A DNA stretch of 64,000 bases. Source: Manganitrophus sp963718695. GTDB taxonomy: Bacteria; Nitrospirota; Nitrospiria; SBBL01; Manganitrophaceae. The translations under genes and the position numbers were made by a program. Positions 42,504-51,165 of this stretch are shown piece after piece; the stretch's first letter is position 1, and each line of letters starts with the position of its first letter. The stretch covers positions 1,178,001 to 1,242,000 of the forward strand of contig OY970371.1 in the NCBI GenBank assembly GCA_963718695.1. Direction: 5' to 3'. A model generated the notes under the pieces. It did not search any database, was not told the DNA's origin, and saw only the letters and a list, made by a program, of their open reading frames with translations.

Positions 42504-44735
42504 ATGACGACAAAAGCAACCAAAATTCTTTGGACAAAAACGGATGAAGCGCCTGCCCTGGCAACCTATTCTTTTCTTCCGATCGTCAATGCATTTACAA
42601 AAGTATCGGGCGTTTCGGTTGAATTGAGGGATATCTCGCTGGCCGGCCGAATTATTGCCGCCTTTCCCGAGAATCTCACGGCAGCCCAGAAGCAATCGGA
42701 CGACCTGGCCGAATTGGGAGAACTCGCCAAGACGCCGGAAGCCAACATCATCAAGCTCCCCAACGTCAGTGCCTCGGTCCCCCAGCTGAAAGCGGCCATC
42801 AAAGAATTACAGGCTCAGGGCTACAAAATCCCCGACTTTCCAGAAGACCCGAAAACCGACCAAGAGAAAGAGATCAAGGCGCGATACGCCAAGGTGCTCG
42901 GAAGCGCCGTCAACCCGGTGTTGCGTGAGGGGAACTCCGATCGCCGCGCCCCCCTCTCCGTTAAGAACTACGCCAAAAAGAACCCGCACAAGATGGGCGC
43001 CTGGACCCCCGACTCCAAGACCCATGTCGCCCATATGACGAAGGGCGATTTCCGGTCGAACGAGAAGTCGATGACGGTCAACGAGGCGACCGAGGCGAAG
43101 ATCGAGTTCGTCGGCCAAGACGGAAAGACCACCGTCCTGAAACCGAAGGTCACGATCAAGGCGGGCGAGGTGATCGACGCCACGTTCATGAGCCGCAAGG
43201 CGCTCCGGGAATTCCTCGAAGCGCAGATCGAAGATGCCAAAAAGCAGGGGATCTTGTTCTCCGTCCACCTCAAGGCGACGATGATGAAGGTCTCCGATCC
43301 GAAGATCTTCGGCCATGTCGTCTCGGTCTTCTTTAAAGAGGTCTTCGAAAAATACAAAGACACCTTCCAGAAGCTCGGCGTCGATCCCGACAACGGTCTC
43401 GGCGACCTCTATGCCAAGATCAAGAGCCTGCCGGAAAACGAACAGAAGGCCATCGAGGCCGACATCCAGGCAGTCTATCAGAAGCGTCCTCCTCTGGCGA
43501 TGGTGAACTCCGACAAGGGGATCACCAATCTGCATGTCCCGAGCGATGTGATCATCGACGCTTCCATGCCGCCGGTCATTCGCGACTCCGGAAAGATGTG
43601 GGGTCCCGACGGAAAGGCGTACGACACCAAGGCGGTCATTCCCGACGGCAGCTACGCCCCGGTCTATAAGGAAGTCGTCGAGTTTTGCAAAAAACATGGC
43701 GCCCTCGATCCGAAGACGATGGGGAGCGTTCCCAATGTCGGCCTCATGGCGCAAGCCGCCGAGGAATACGGATCGCACGACAAGACCTTCAAGGCGCCCG
43801 GAAATGGAACGATCCGGGTGGTCACCACCTCCGGACAAACGTTGCTGGAGCACACGGTGGAAGAAGGTGATATCTGGCGGATGTGCCAGGTGAAAGACGC
43901 CGCGATCCAGGACTGGGTGAAGCTCGCCGTCAATCGGGCGAAAGCGACCGGCTCCCCCGCGATCTTCTGGCTCGACAAGAGCCGGGCGCACGATGCGGAG
44001 CTGATCAAGAAGGTCAACAAATATCTCCCGAATCACGACACCAAGGGCCTCGACATCCGGATCATGTCTCCGGCCGAGGCGACGAAGCTTTCGCTCGAAC
44101 GGATCAAAGAGGGGAAGGACACCATCTCGGTGACCGGGAACGTGCTGAGAGATTACCTCACCGATCTTTTCCCGATTCTGGAGATCGGCACCAGCGCCAA
44201 AATGCTCTCGATCGTTCCGCTCATGAACGGCGGCGGCCTTTTCGAGACCGGCGCCGGCGGCTCGGCTCCGAAGCATGTTCAGCAGCTTGAGGAAGAAGGG
44301 TTCTTGCGATGGGATTCGCTCGGCGAATTTTTGGCGCTGGCCGCCTCGTTGGAGCATCTTGCCAAGGCGGGGAACAATCCGAAAGCGCAGCTCCTGGCCG
44401 ACACGCTCGACCGCGCCACCGGCAAGTTCCTCGACACCAACAAGTCTCCCGGCCGCAAGCTCGGAGAGCTCGACAATCGCGGGAGCCACTTCTACCTCGC
44501 CTTCTACTGGGCGCAGGCCCTGGCCGAGCAGACGCAGGATAAAGATCTTCAAGCCCGCTTCGCCAAGATCGCCAAAGAGATGGAGCAGAACGAGGCGAAG
44601 ATTCTGGCCGAGCTGAAAGCCGCTCAGGGGCAGAAGGTCGATCTCGGAGGGTACTATCATTCCGATCCGGAGAAGACCAGCAAAGCGATGCGTCCAAGCC
44701 CGACGTTGAACGCGATCGTCGACGCGATTAAATAG
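42504..44735 (+). CDS. icd: Monomeric NADP-dependent isocitrate dehydrogenase
   Basis: TCA-cycle enzyme converting isocitrate to 2-oxoglutarate with NADP+ and Mg2+/Mn2+. The 743-residue length and sequence are those of the monomeric class (about 80 kDa), unrelated in length to the dimeric enzyme. Recognisable segments are YSFLPIVNAFTK, LRDISLAGRIIA, REGNSDRRAP, ASMPPVIRDSGKMWG and GGGLFETGAGGSAPKHVQQ near the active-site cleft. ATG 42504 follows AAGAGAGG. It has its own promoter with an inverted repeat and a strong terminator, so it is a single-gene unit. Confidence 0.97.
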   Translation: MTTKATKILWTKTDEAPALATYSFLPIVNAFTKVSGVSVELRDISLAGRIIAAFPENLTAAQKQSDDLAELGELAKTPEANIIKLPNVSASVPQLKAAIKELQAQGYKIPDFPEDPKTDQEKEIKARYAKVLGSAVNPVLREGNSDRRAPLSVKNYAKKNPHKMGAWTPDSKTHVAHMTKGDFRSNEKSMTVNEATEAKIEFVGQDGKTTVLKPKVTIKAGEVIDATFMSRKALREFLEAQIEDAKKQGILFSVHLKATMMKVSDPKIFGHVVSVFFKEVFEKYKDTFQKLGVDPDNGLGDLYAKIKSLPENEQKAIEADIQAVYQKRPPLAMVNSDKGITNLHVPSDVIIDASMPPVIRDSGKMWGPDGKAYDTKAVIPDGSYAPVYKEVVEFCKKHGALDPKTMGSVPNVGLMAQAAEEYGSHDKTFKAPGNGTIRVVTTSGQTLLEHTVEEGDIWRMCQVKDAAIQDWVKLAVNRAKATGSPAIFWLDKSRAHDAELIKKVNKYLPNHDTKGLDIRIMSPAEATKLSLERIKEGKDTISVTGNVLRDYLTDLFPILEIGTSAKMLSIVPLMNGGGLFETGAGGSAPKHVQQLEEEGFLRWDSLGEFLALAASLEHLAKAGNNPKAQLLADTLDRATGKFLDTNKSPGRKLGELDNRGSHFYLAFYWAQALAEQTQDKDLQARFAKIAKEMEQNEAKILAELKAAQGQKVDLGGYYHSDPEKTSKAMRPSPTLNAIVDAIK

Positions 44736-44752
44736 ATCTAGCAAAGTTTAGA

Positions 44753-44799
44753 AAAAAAGCCTGAGGCGGAGTGATTCTGCCTCAGGCTTTTTTGTTTTT
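44753..44799 (+). terminator. Strong rho-independent terminator of icd
   Basis: GCCTGAGGC (44759-44767) pairs perfectly with GCCTCAGGC (44779-44787) around an 11-base loop, with an A-run before it and a TTTTTTGTTTTT run after it. The A-run also makes it a plausible terminator on the other strand. Confidence 0.93.
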
Positions 44800-44917
44800 G
44801 AGCGCCGTAATGCCGGGACTAAACACATTCCTATTTGCCCTGTCTGTTTCGGCTTTATCTGATACCGTTAGAGGCGTATTTAAATGTTTCCTGCTCTACG
44901 CTCTTTCCCTGAAGCGT

Positions 44918-44946
44918 TTGACAACATGTCGCTTTCGGCGTATATC
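44918..44946 (+). promoter_or_regulatory. Strong sigma-70-like promoter of the DUF4160/DUF2442 pair
   Basis: A consensus TTGACA (44918-44923), 17-bp spacer and TATATC (44941-44946), 65 bp before ATG 45012. A small hairpin CGGG...CCCG lies in the leader at about 44976-44991. The rest of the 44800-45011 gap shows no gene. Confidence 0.7.
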
Positions 44947-45011
44947 TAAAAACCAATCGTAAAAAAGCGGCTTCTCGGGCCTGGCGACCCGAATCTTATA
45001 TAAGAGGACCC

Positions 45012-45272
45012 ATGCCAATCATTTCAACGTTTTTTGGGATTATTATACGAATGTATTTCGGGGATCATAATCCTCCACACTTCCATGCCGAATTTCAGGG
45101 GGAGAAGGCAACATTCAATTTCGAGGGCAAACTCCTTGCTGGGAGCATTTCCTCCGGAACGGCGCGGAAATTGGTGCGTGACTGGGCCCGTCGTCACAAA
45201 CTCGAGCTTATGATAAACTGGAGAAACATCGAGAGGGGACGGCCACTCAATCGAATTAAGCCCTTGGAGTAA
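45012..45272 (+). CDS. DUF4160 domain protein
   Basis: Small protein of 86 residues with the DUF4160 hallmarks: GIIIRMYFGDHNPPHFHAEFQGEKATF, the HNPPHFH histidine cluster, and a late RDWARRHKLELMINWRNIE. The family has no established activity; it is found on plasmids and in genomic islands next to DUF2442, which follows here after 4 bp. The pair has been suggested to be toxin-antitoxin-like, which is unproven. Base composition is visibly more A/T-rich than flanking genes, suggesting transfer. AGAGGA gives the ribosome binding site. Confidence 0.88.
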   Translation: MPIISTFFGIIIRMYFGDHNPPHFHAEFQGEKATFNFEGKLLAGSISSGTARKLVRDWARRHKLELMINWRNIERGRPLNRIKPLE

Positions 45273-45276
45273 TTTT

Positions 45277-45570
45277 ATGAATTATTTACCACAGGTAATC
45301 GCAGCGCGCCATATAAGCGGATTTATCGTTTCAACCCGTTTCGATGACGGAACTGAGAAACACATTGATCTTTCCCAATGGTTCAAAGGCCCGGTTTTTG
45401 AATCTCTCAAGGATCCAAAGCTGTTTAAAAAGTTCTTCATAGAAGGGGGAACACTCGCTTGGCCAAACGGCGTCGATATCGCTCCTGAAGCCTTGTACGC
45501 CGCGCGTGACTTAGAAAAAAAGCACCACAAAAAGATGGAGCGGATACGGAAAACACCCCGCTCATCTTAA
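45277..45570 (+). CDS. DUF2442 domain protein
   Basis: 97 residues with the DUF2442 pattern: ARHISGFIVSTRFDDGTEKHIDLS, a W-F-K-GPVFESLKDP segment, and LAWPNGVDIAPEALY. The family folds like the NE0471 N-terminal domain and is typically encoded beside DUF4160, as here. ATG 45277 follows GGAG at eight bases. The C-terminal tail is basic (KKHHKKMERIRK), which could bind nucleic acid. Probably cotranscribed with the upstream gene. Confidence 0.88.
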   Translation: MNYLPQVIAARHISGFIVSTRFDDGTEKHIDLSQWFKGPVFESLKDPKLFKKFFIEGGTLAWPNGVDIAPEALYAARDLEKKHHKKMERIRKTPRSS

Positions 45571-45673
45571 ACATTCAGTATGCGAAGCATCGCCGAACCT
45601 CTTTTTTCGGTGTCCGTGAAAGTGGCGCTAGCACTCAGACCCCATCGCTCTATTCATCGTGTGAGTCTCATGT

Positions 45674-46132
45674 TTAATTCCAATTATCGATTTTGATGTC
45701 GTTGGGCGAGGGTTTCCCTTTTCCTGTTTCAACGAGGTCTCTGAGACTCAACATGAATATGGCCCACTTCATGCTGCAATGAGCGGTAAACTCGACCGCC
45801 TCACGCCAGTTCTTGTGAGCGAAGAGAACGATCGTGTAATCACCGTCCTGAGATAGGTTGAATATCACGTCCGTTCCGATCCATTCTGCCGGCCCCGATT
45901 TGAAGCGCCAATGCACCTTTTTGTTCGGATCGAGCGCCATCACCTCCATGGTCATGTTGCCGATTTCCTTTCCGCTCGGGGTGAGGAAGCGGACTTCAAT
46001 CTCCCCACCGGATTTGGAAACGCCCGTCGTTTCCTTTGTCCACCAGCCCGCGACACCCTCGACCGTCGATAACGCTGCGTAAACTTTCGAAATCGGCGCC
46101 TTCATTCCAACCCTGTGAATAATATCGACCAT
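45674..46132 (-). CDS. SRPBCC/AHSA1-family protein
   Basis: Bet v 1-like (START superfamily) protein of 152 residues in the activator-of-Hsp90-ATPase-1-like group. The N terminus IIHRVGMKAPISKVYAALSTVEGVAGWWTKET and later VIFNLSQDGDYTIVLFAHKNWREAVEF fit this fold, which binds hydrophobic ligands in a deep cavity. ATG 46132 has GGAGG five bases upstream. It is the third gene of a minus-strand run with an ArsR regulator and another SRPBCC protein. The ligand is unknown. Confidence 0.85.
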   Translation of the reverse strand: MVDIIHRVGMKAPISKVYAALSTVEGVAGWWTKETTGVSKSGGEIEVRFLTPSGKEIGNMTMEVMALDPNKKVHWRFKSGPAEWIGTDVIFNLSQDGDYTIVLFAHKNWREAVEFTAHCSMKWAIFMLSLRDLVETGKGKPSPNDIKIDNWN

Positions 46133-46182
46133 GTTGTCCTCCGTTTGAAATGGTTTGATATTTTCTTCCCCTGTTTTTTCGC

Positions 46183-46530
46183 CTAACTTTCCACAAATGA
46201 TTTCAGTCGCGATAGCGCCTGATCCCATTGATCGGAAACAAACTCCAGGTACTCCTTCATGTCTTTGAATGGGCGCGTATCAAGCTCAAAAAGATTTTCA
46301 CGGCCGGAGTAGGTGCTCCGCACGACGCCGGCGCCCTCCAACACCCTGAGATGTTTTGTCACCGCCTGCCGCGTGAGCTCCGACCCTTCTGTTAATTGTG
46401 AGATCGACTGACGCCGCCCCTTGGAGAGTTTCATCACGAGGGATAGACGCGTCTCATCTCCCAGAGCCGAGAAGAGGAATGCGTAATCTTTGAGCTTGAC
46501 TGCCGCTCCGCTACGATTTGCCTTCGACAT
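46183..46530 (-). CDS. ArsR-family winged-helix regulator
   Basis: 115-residue ArsR-type repressor. FSALGDETRLSLVMKLSKGRRQSISQLTEGSELTRQAVTKHL is the winged helix, with TRQAVTKHLRVLEGAGVV as the recognition helix and turn. No ArsR metal-site cysteines are visible, so it belongs to the group linked to SRPBCC proteins, which often respond to stress or small molecules. It overlaps the upstream SRPBCC gene by 20 bp. The direct repeats at 46972-46993 near the operon promoter are its likely operator. Confidence 0.9.
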   Translation of the reverse strand: MSKANRSGAAVKLKDYAFLFSALGDETRLSLVMKLSKGRRQSISQLTEGSELTRQAVTKHLRVLEGAGVVRSTYSGRENLFELDTRPFKDMKEYLEFVSDQWDQALSRLKSFVES

Positions 46531-46960
46531 GCTGTTGTATGTCCCTCATTTGAGCTTCCCAACCCCGTTCATCCATACGAAATGCCTCGGCGCGACGGTT
46601 GGCGGGGATTTTATCAAAGCCCGACTCCGTGATGGTCAGCAGCGTGCCGCTTGCGGTCTTCGCCAGTTTGAATTCAACGAGCGTCGGGATTTCCGCGGAG
46701 TAATCTATTTTGGGATCGACGGCGTAAGGATGCCAGGTGAAGGAAAAGAGTTGCTCGGGCTCCATCTTCTGGACCACGACTTTCCATTTAAAATCTTCTC
46801 CCTGATGGCTGATTTGTCCTTGGACGGTTTTACCGGGAATAAACGGTCCCTCCAGCTTCACTCCAAACCATTCGCCAAACTCCCGGTAATCGGTCAGCGC
46901 GCGCCAGACCTTTGAAATCGGCGCTTTGAGCGCAATGCTTTTTTCGATGCGATCGTTCAT
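46511..46960 (-). CDS. SRPBCC-family protein preceding ArsR regulator
   Basis: 149-residue Bet v 1-fold protein: RIEKSIALKAPISKVWRALTDYREFGEWFGVKLEG at the N terminus, then EQLFSFTWHPYAV, FKLAKTASGTLLTITESGFDKIP and a C-terminal helix. First gene of the minus-strand operon. ATG 46960 has GGAGGTTGCCC upstream; the frame back to 47020 runs through the promoter and is not coding. It is a distant homologue of the downstream 45674-46132 gene, sharing the KAPISKV motif, so the operon carries two diverged copies around the regulator. Confidence 0.87.
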   Translation of the reverse strand: MNDRIEKSIALKAPISKVWRALTDYREFGEWFGVKLEGPFIPGKTVQGQISHQGEDFKWKVVVQKMEPEQLFSFTWHPYAVDPKIDYSAEIPTLVEFKLAKTASGTLLTITESGFDKIPANRRAEAFRMDERGWEAQMRDIQQHVEGKS

Positions 46961-46971
46961 GGGCAACCTCC

Positions 46972-47020
46972 AAGTTGCATGTTGAAGTTGCATATTATAC
47001 GAGATGAGCGAAATAAGCAA
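46972..47020 (-). promoter_or_regulatory. Promoter and 13-bp-spaced direct repeats of the ArsR-SRPBCC operon
   Basis: On the minus strand a TATAAT -10 box lies at 46999-46994 with a TTGCTT-like -35 at 47020-47015 (15-bp spacing, short). Two copies of ATGCAACTT (complement of 46985-46993 and 46972-46980) follow, one directly next to the -10 box. An ArsR dimer there would block transcription start, giving autoregulation. Confidence 0.5.
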
Positions 47021-47209
47021 CCTTTTTATTGCGCTTTTTGAAGCGTGAGTAACCTCCTCCCAAACCCGGTTTTTTGGTTTTCGAGGAGTCGGGTTCTGCG
47101 GGGTTTGGCTGGAAGCCGCCGAAGTCGCGCGTTACGCCTCCGAACGGTTGCGCCTCGGGGAGCGGGTGAAGGGGTTCGGAGAGTGAGTTCAAGGATTGAA
47201 TCAACTTCC

Positions 47210-48322
47210 TTAAAAATAAAGAGCCTGAAGTTGGATCGTGAATTGGTCGGCGCTCCCACCCGTCTCAGGATTGATCTTGCCGTAGGCCCCTTTGATGTTG
47301 AGGTGATGAGCCGAGAGGTAGTAGGTGAGGCCGAGCTGGTATCGTCGCTCGTTGAGATTGCGATCCCCCGAAACGCGCTTCTCTTCGGCTTTTAGCCAGG
47401 GCATCCAGTTTATCTCGGAGAGAAAGTATCCGGCCTGGACCAGCCAATCGTGCTGTTCGGGGAGGGTGGGCAAGGAAGTTCCTCCGTCGAACATCATATA
47501 GTCGATCTGGAACTTGACTGCGCCGGGTCCCCAGGGGTGGTCGATGACAAAATCGACGGCGTAAGCCGTGTAATCTTTTTGTAGGTCATAACCGACACCC
47601 AATGCCGAAACCCTCCTGTTTCCGAGATAAACCCCCGTGTAATAGAATTCCGTGACAGGCTCTAAAAAGTTGAATTGAACGCGGCCTGCAAATCGAAAGG
47701 GATTGTTGACTTCGGTCCGATCTCCCTGAAAGAGACCGATTCGATATTCAAAGCGGTTTCCGAGCAGATAGCCCCGCGCCTGGACTCCGGTGTCTCGGCC
47801 GACGATCGACTGGGTCGCCTTGCTGTTTGTCAGAATGTATGCTCCGGAATCGACCGGCAGAAGGGTCAACGTCTTTTCGAGGCAATTTCGGCAGAGGGGG
47901 ACGAGCATGAGACCGATGTCGAGGATGAAGGGATCGGCGATCTTCAAGGTCAAAAAGGCGTCCTGGGTGATCATGCGGTCGGAGAGCGTTTTGTTATCCG
48001 GTTCGGCGGCGGTCGCATTGATGGTCGCTTTGCCGAGGTTGGCATGATCGGTGCTGTAGAAAAACGACAAACTCGGCGTGATCTGGCCCCCCACTAGAAA
48101 TTTCACCCGCCGAAGAAACAGATTTTGTGTATAGGTCTCGGCCGCCGGATCCTCCGTCCAATCCGCCTGGGCTTGAACCATCATTCCTAATTTCAAGTTG
48201 ATTTTATCATTGACCGGGACCTGCACTTGGGCGAACGTCTCTCGAGAGAAACCAAATACCATCGCTGTGAAAATAGTGGACCATATCAACAGGTGAATCG
48301 GAGAAAACCATCCGCGGCTCAA
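47210..48322 (-). CDS. OprO/OprP-like porin
   Basis: Outer-membrane porin of 370 residues. The signal peptide ends near TFAQ (residues about 28-32). The mature part begins NDKINLKLGMMVQAQADW, and the body is made of amphipathic strands; the C-terminal IQLQALYF ends with Phe, the BAM recognition residue. Segments such as FLRRVKFLVGGQITPSLSFFYSTDHANLG match phosphate-selective porin O/P homologues. CRNCLEK contains a Cys pair, rare in porins. The region 46961-47209 beyond its end has no clear gene. Substrate not certain. Confidence 0.83.
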   Translation of the reverse strand: MSRGWFSPIHLLIWSTIFTAMVFGFSRETFAQVQVPVNDKINLKLGMMVQAQADWTEDPAAETYTQNLFLRRVKFLVGGQITPSLSFFYSTDHANLGKATINATAAEPDNKTLSDRMITQDAFLTLKIADPFILDIGLMLVPLCRNCLEKTLTLLPVDSGAYILTNSKATQSIVGRDTGVQARGYLLGNRFEYRIGLFQGDRTEVNNPFRFAGRVQFNFLEPVTEFYYTGVYLGNRRVSALGVGYDLQKDYTAYAVDFVIDHPWGPGAVKFQIDYMMFDGGTSLPTLPEQHDWLVQAGYFLSEINWMPWLKAEEKRVSGDRNLNERRYQLGLTYYLSAHHLNIKGAYGKINPETGGSADQFTIQLQALYF

Positions 48323-48954
48323 TCACTCCTCCTTCCGAGATCAGCGCAAGGGTTTCCGAGGCCTTTCGTCAAGGCAACTCGGTCGCGTTCAGAGTGTAGA
48401 TTTTTTCAATGTGATGGGTCCTAAACTCCATAGCGGTATTCAAAGAACCTTTTAAAGTCGAAGTATAGCGCCCGAACGAAACCTGTCTACGGTGATAAAC
48501 AGTAACCAATCCTGCTCAAAGGGAATTCAGGTAAAAAGACCCAATCACGGGTTCTTAATAAGAAGTGGTGCGGTCGCAGGGGGATTCACTCCCTGCCTGA
48601 ACCGGATGGGTCATCGGCCGCTTCTTGAACAAGCTGCTGAGTTTCTAGGGAAAAAGAGGGCTGTATTCCATTGTCGGAAACGCGGCTTTAAGAAAGAGGG
48701 GAAGTAGGGTAAGGTATTCCCCGGCTTGGGATCTCGAAAAACTTTAAAAGTCCTAAGGTGGAACGAGGGGCTGATATCAGGTTTTTTTTGAGCGGTCGCA
48801 TCCTTCCGAGGGATACTGCGTCGCGGTGGTCCGATGCGGGAAAGACGGTTAGGAGAGAAACCCTATTGCAACCGGTCATATTTTCGAATATTGTTGAGTG
48901 AAATAACGGCGTTTCTCACAAAAGCCCAGCAAGAAAGAGGGAGGTCCGGCAAAA
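48323..48954. other. 632-bp gap without a supportable gene
   Basis: Short open frames (for example 48492-48707) lack family similarity and good start contexts. A hairpin GCAGGG...CCCTGC sits at about 48574-48594, and an A/T-rich ATATT-TTCG-AATAT palindrome lies near 48882-48895, shortly before the next gene. Composition is less G/C-biased than coding neighbours. It may hold the promoters for the porin and the downstream kinase-like gene, but I cannot fix them. Confidence 0.4.
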
Positions 48955-51066
48955 ATGCCCACTCAAGAAAGCATTCATGTTTTATTGATTGACGATCCCC
49001 TTGAAAATTTCATCCCGCAAGAGATACTGCAGTCGCCTGATTACCGTCTGATAAAAGCCCGTTCCGAGAAAGAAGCCTTGTCCTATCTTACCAATGAGGA
49101 CGTTACCGTGATCCTGCTGGCACTCCGAGGGCCGAATCTGGAAGGGTTCGAGACGGCAAAAAGGATCAAGCAGAACGGGCCTTCACGGACCCCGATGATC
49201 TTTCTCTCCGATGTCGATCTGGACCCGGAACAAATCCTCAAAGCCTACTCGGTCGGCGCCGTCGACATCCTCCTCCATCCGGTCCCTCCCCAGATTTTAA
49301 AGGCCAAGCTCCTCGGCTTGGTCGAGTTATATAAAAAGGGCCGGGAACGCTGGCAAGAACAAAAAGCACGCGCCGATGCGCTGGAAATCGATCATTCCCG
49401 GCTTTATCAAAAAGCGAACGAAGAGATCGCGAAGCGAAAGGAAGCCGAAAAACGCGGGGCGGTTCAACAGGTCATTACGCGCACATTGGCCGACGCGGGG
49501 AGCGTGAACGATGCGGCGCCGGTCATTCTTCAAACGGTTTGCGAAAACTTTGAGTGGGAGATCGGCGCACTCTGGTTGACCTCCACGAAGGCGCACCAAT
49601 TGCGGTGTGTCGAAACGTGGCATCTTCCCTCCGTGCAGATGGCCGAATTCAGAGAGCTCTGCCAAAAGAAAACCTTCTCGCGCAACGAGGGGCTCCCGGG
49701 CCGGATCTGGGGGGGCGAGGAGCCGGCCTGGATTCCCGACATTATTCGAGATCCCAATTTTCCAAGAAAATCGATTGCAGCCAAGGAAGGGCTGCATGCG
49801 GCGTTTGGGTTCCCCATTCGAGCGGGAGCGGAAGTCTTGGGGGTCCTTGAATTCTTCAGTCATGAAGTCCGGGAGCCCGATCAGGAGCTGCTCGAATTCA
49901 TTGCGGGTATCGGGAGCCAGTTCGGCCAGTTTATCGAGCGAAGCTGGGCGAGGGAGGCCTTACGGGAGAGCTGCATGCAGCTTCGCCTTGCGGTCCAGAG
50001 CGCCCATGCCAAGCTCTGGTCGTGGGATATCGCCGAAGATCGCATCGACTTCGTTTCCCCATCGCCGTCGGGCGAATCGGTCAACGAGTCTCTCGGGAGC
50101 ATCGTCGTGTTCCTGAACCGCGTGCATCATGAAGACTACAAGGCGGTGGTGGAGGCCATTGGAGGGGCGATGGCAGGAGAAAGGGAGTTCGACCTGCAAT
50201 TCCGGCTCAACGAGCCGGACGGATCGACCCCCTGGTACCTTGGGCGAGCCCATGTCCTCCGAAATGCCGAGGGAGGACCGGTTCGGATGGTCGGCGTGAA
50301 CATTGACATGACCGAACAAAAACGGCTGGAGGAGAGGTTGAAACAGCAGACGGCCGAGGCGGAGGCATCGAGCCGTCATGAACGGGAATTCATCGCCAAA
50401 AGCTCCCATCAATGGAGAACCCCGGTCAGCGGCATTATCGGTTACGGCCATCTTCTCCTTGAAGGGAAAAATGCCGAGGCCGGCACAAAACAAAAGATAC
50501 TCCTTGAGAATGTCATGAGGAATGCCAACGATCTAATCAACCTCATTCAGGATGTCCTCGGTCTTGCGAATATAGAAGCGGGAACGTTATCGGTTCATTT
50601 GGAGCTGGTTCATCTTCCCAGCCTGCTCCGCGAGGTGGTCGACGGGGTAAAACCGCTCATCGACCGGAAACCGGTTGAGATTTCCTGGCATACGGTCCCG
50701 GAGCTTGCGGTCATCGAATCGGACGCAGACAAGATAAAGCAGATATTTACCTGGCTGCTCTCCAATGCCGTTGAACATACCTCCCAAGGAACCATCCGGA
50801 TCATTGAAAAAAACCTTCCGGAGAAAAATGGGATCGAGGTTGCAGTCCAGGCGGCCGGCATCGGCCTACCGCCTGAAGCGCTGCAGAAACTATTGGATGC
50901 CTTTCATCAAGGCGGCGGGATGACGCGGGAAGATCCGAACGTCGGGCCGGAGTTAAAGCGGGTGATCGATCTTGTGAGTTTGCTGAAAGGAGAAATCCGG
51001 ATTGAGAGCAAAGAGGGAGAGGGATCCATTTTTACGGTCTTTCTTCCCTACACGTGGGGACAATGA
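48955..51066 (+). CDS. Degenerate receiver-GAF-PAS-histidine kinase (probable pseudokinase)
   Basis: 703 residues, uninterrupted, with hybrid-like order. The receiver-like domain (1-125) keeps Asp13-Asp14 but has Ala56 where the phosphoacceptor Asp should be (LLALRGP) and His108 for the conserved Lys. A GAF domain (about 165-335) and a PAS (about 340-455) follow. The HisKA H box is H485-Q486-W487 (SHQWRTP), keeping His but losing the adjacent acid. In the HATPase, Asn604 remains, but the G1 DTG is A633-A634-G635 and the G2 GTGLGL is N662-V663-G664-P665-E666-L667. ATP binding and phosphotransfer are therefore unlikely. A regulatory or scaffold role is inferred. Confidence 0.88.
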   Translation: MPTQESIHVLLIDDPLENFIPQEILQSPDYRLIKARSEKEALSYLTNEDVTVILLALRGPNLEGFETAKRIKQNGPSRTPMIFLSDVDLDPEQILKAYSVGAVDILLHPVPPQILKAKLLGLVELYKKGRERWQEQKARADALEIDHSRLYQKANEEIAKRKEAEKRGAVQQVITRTLADAGSVNDAAPVILQTVCENFEWEIGALWLTSTKAHQLRCVETWHLPSVQMAEFRELCQKKTFSRNEGLPGRIWGGEEPAWIPDIIRDPNFPRKSIAAKEGLHAAFGFPIRAGAEVLGVLEFFSHEVREPDQELLEFIAGIGSQFGQFIERSWAREALRESCMQLRLAVQSAHAKLWSWDIAEDRIDFVSPSPSGESVNESLGSIVVFLNRVHHEDYKAVVEAIGGAMAGEREFDLQFRLNEPDGSTPWYLGRAHVLRNAEGGPVRMVGVNIDMTEQKRLEERLKQQTAEAEASSRHEREFIAKSSHQWRTPVSGIIGYGHLLLEGKNAEAGTKQKILLENVMRNANDLINLIQDVLGLANIEAGTLSVHLELVHLPSLLREVVDGVKPLIDRKPVEISWHTVPELAVIESDADKIKQIFTWLLSNAVEHTSQGTIRIIEKNLPEKNGIEVAVQAAGIGLPPEALQKLLDAFHQGGGMTREDPNVGPELKRVIDLVSLLKGEIRIESKEGEGSIFTVFLPYTWGQ

Positions 51067-51165
51067 AAAATCAGATCCAGCGGGTCTATTGCATCCTCTC
51101 TTTTTTAAAATTATACTGATTAGAGACAGATCGGTAGATTGATCGTTAAAATAAGATGCGTTCAG

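Noticed and set aside
42807..44744. 645-codon open frame antisense to icd
   Set aside because: The plus-strand product matches monomeric isocitrate dehydrogenase throughout; the antisense product has no recognisable motifs.
48492..48707. 71-codon open frame in the gap before the pseudokinase
   Set aside because: No start context, no similarity that I recognise and no coding-like codon pattern.
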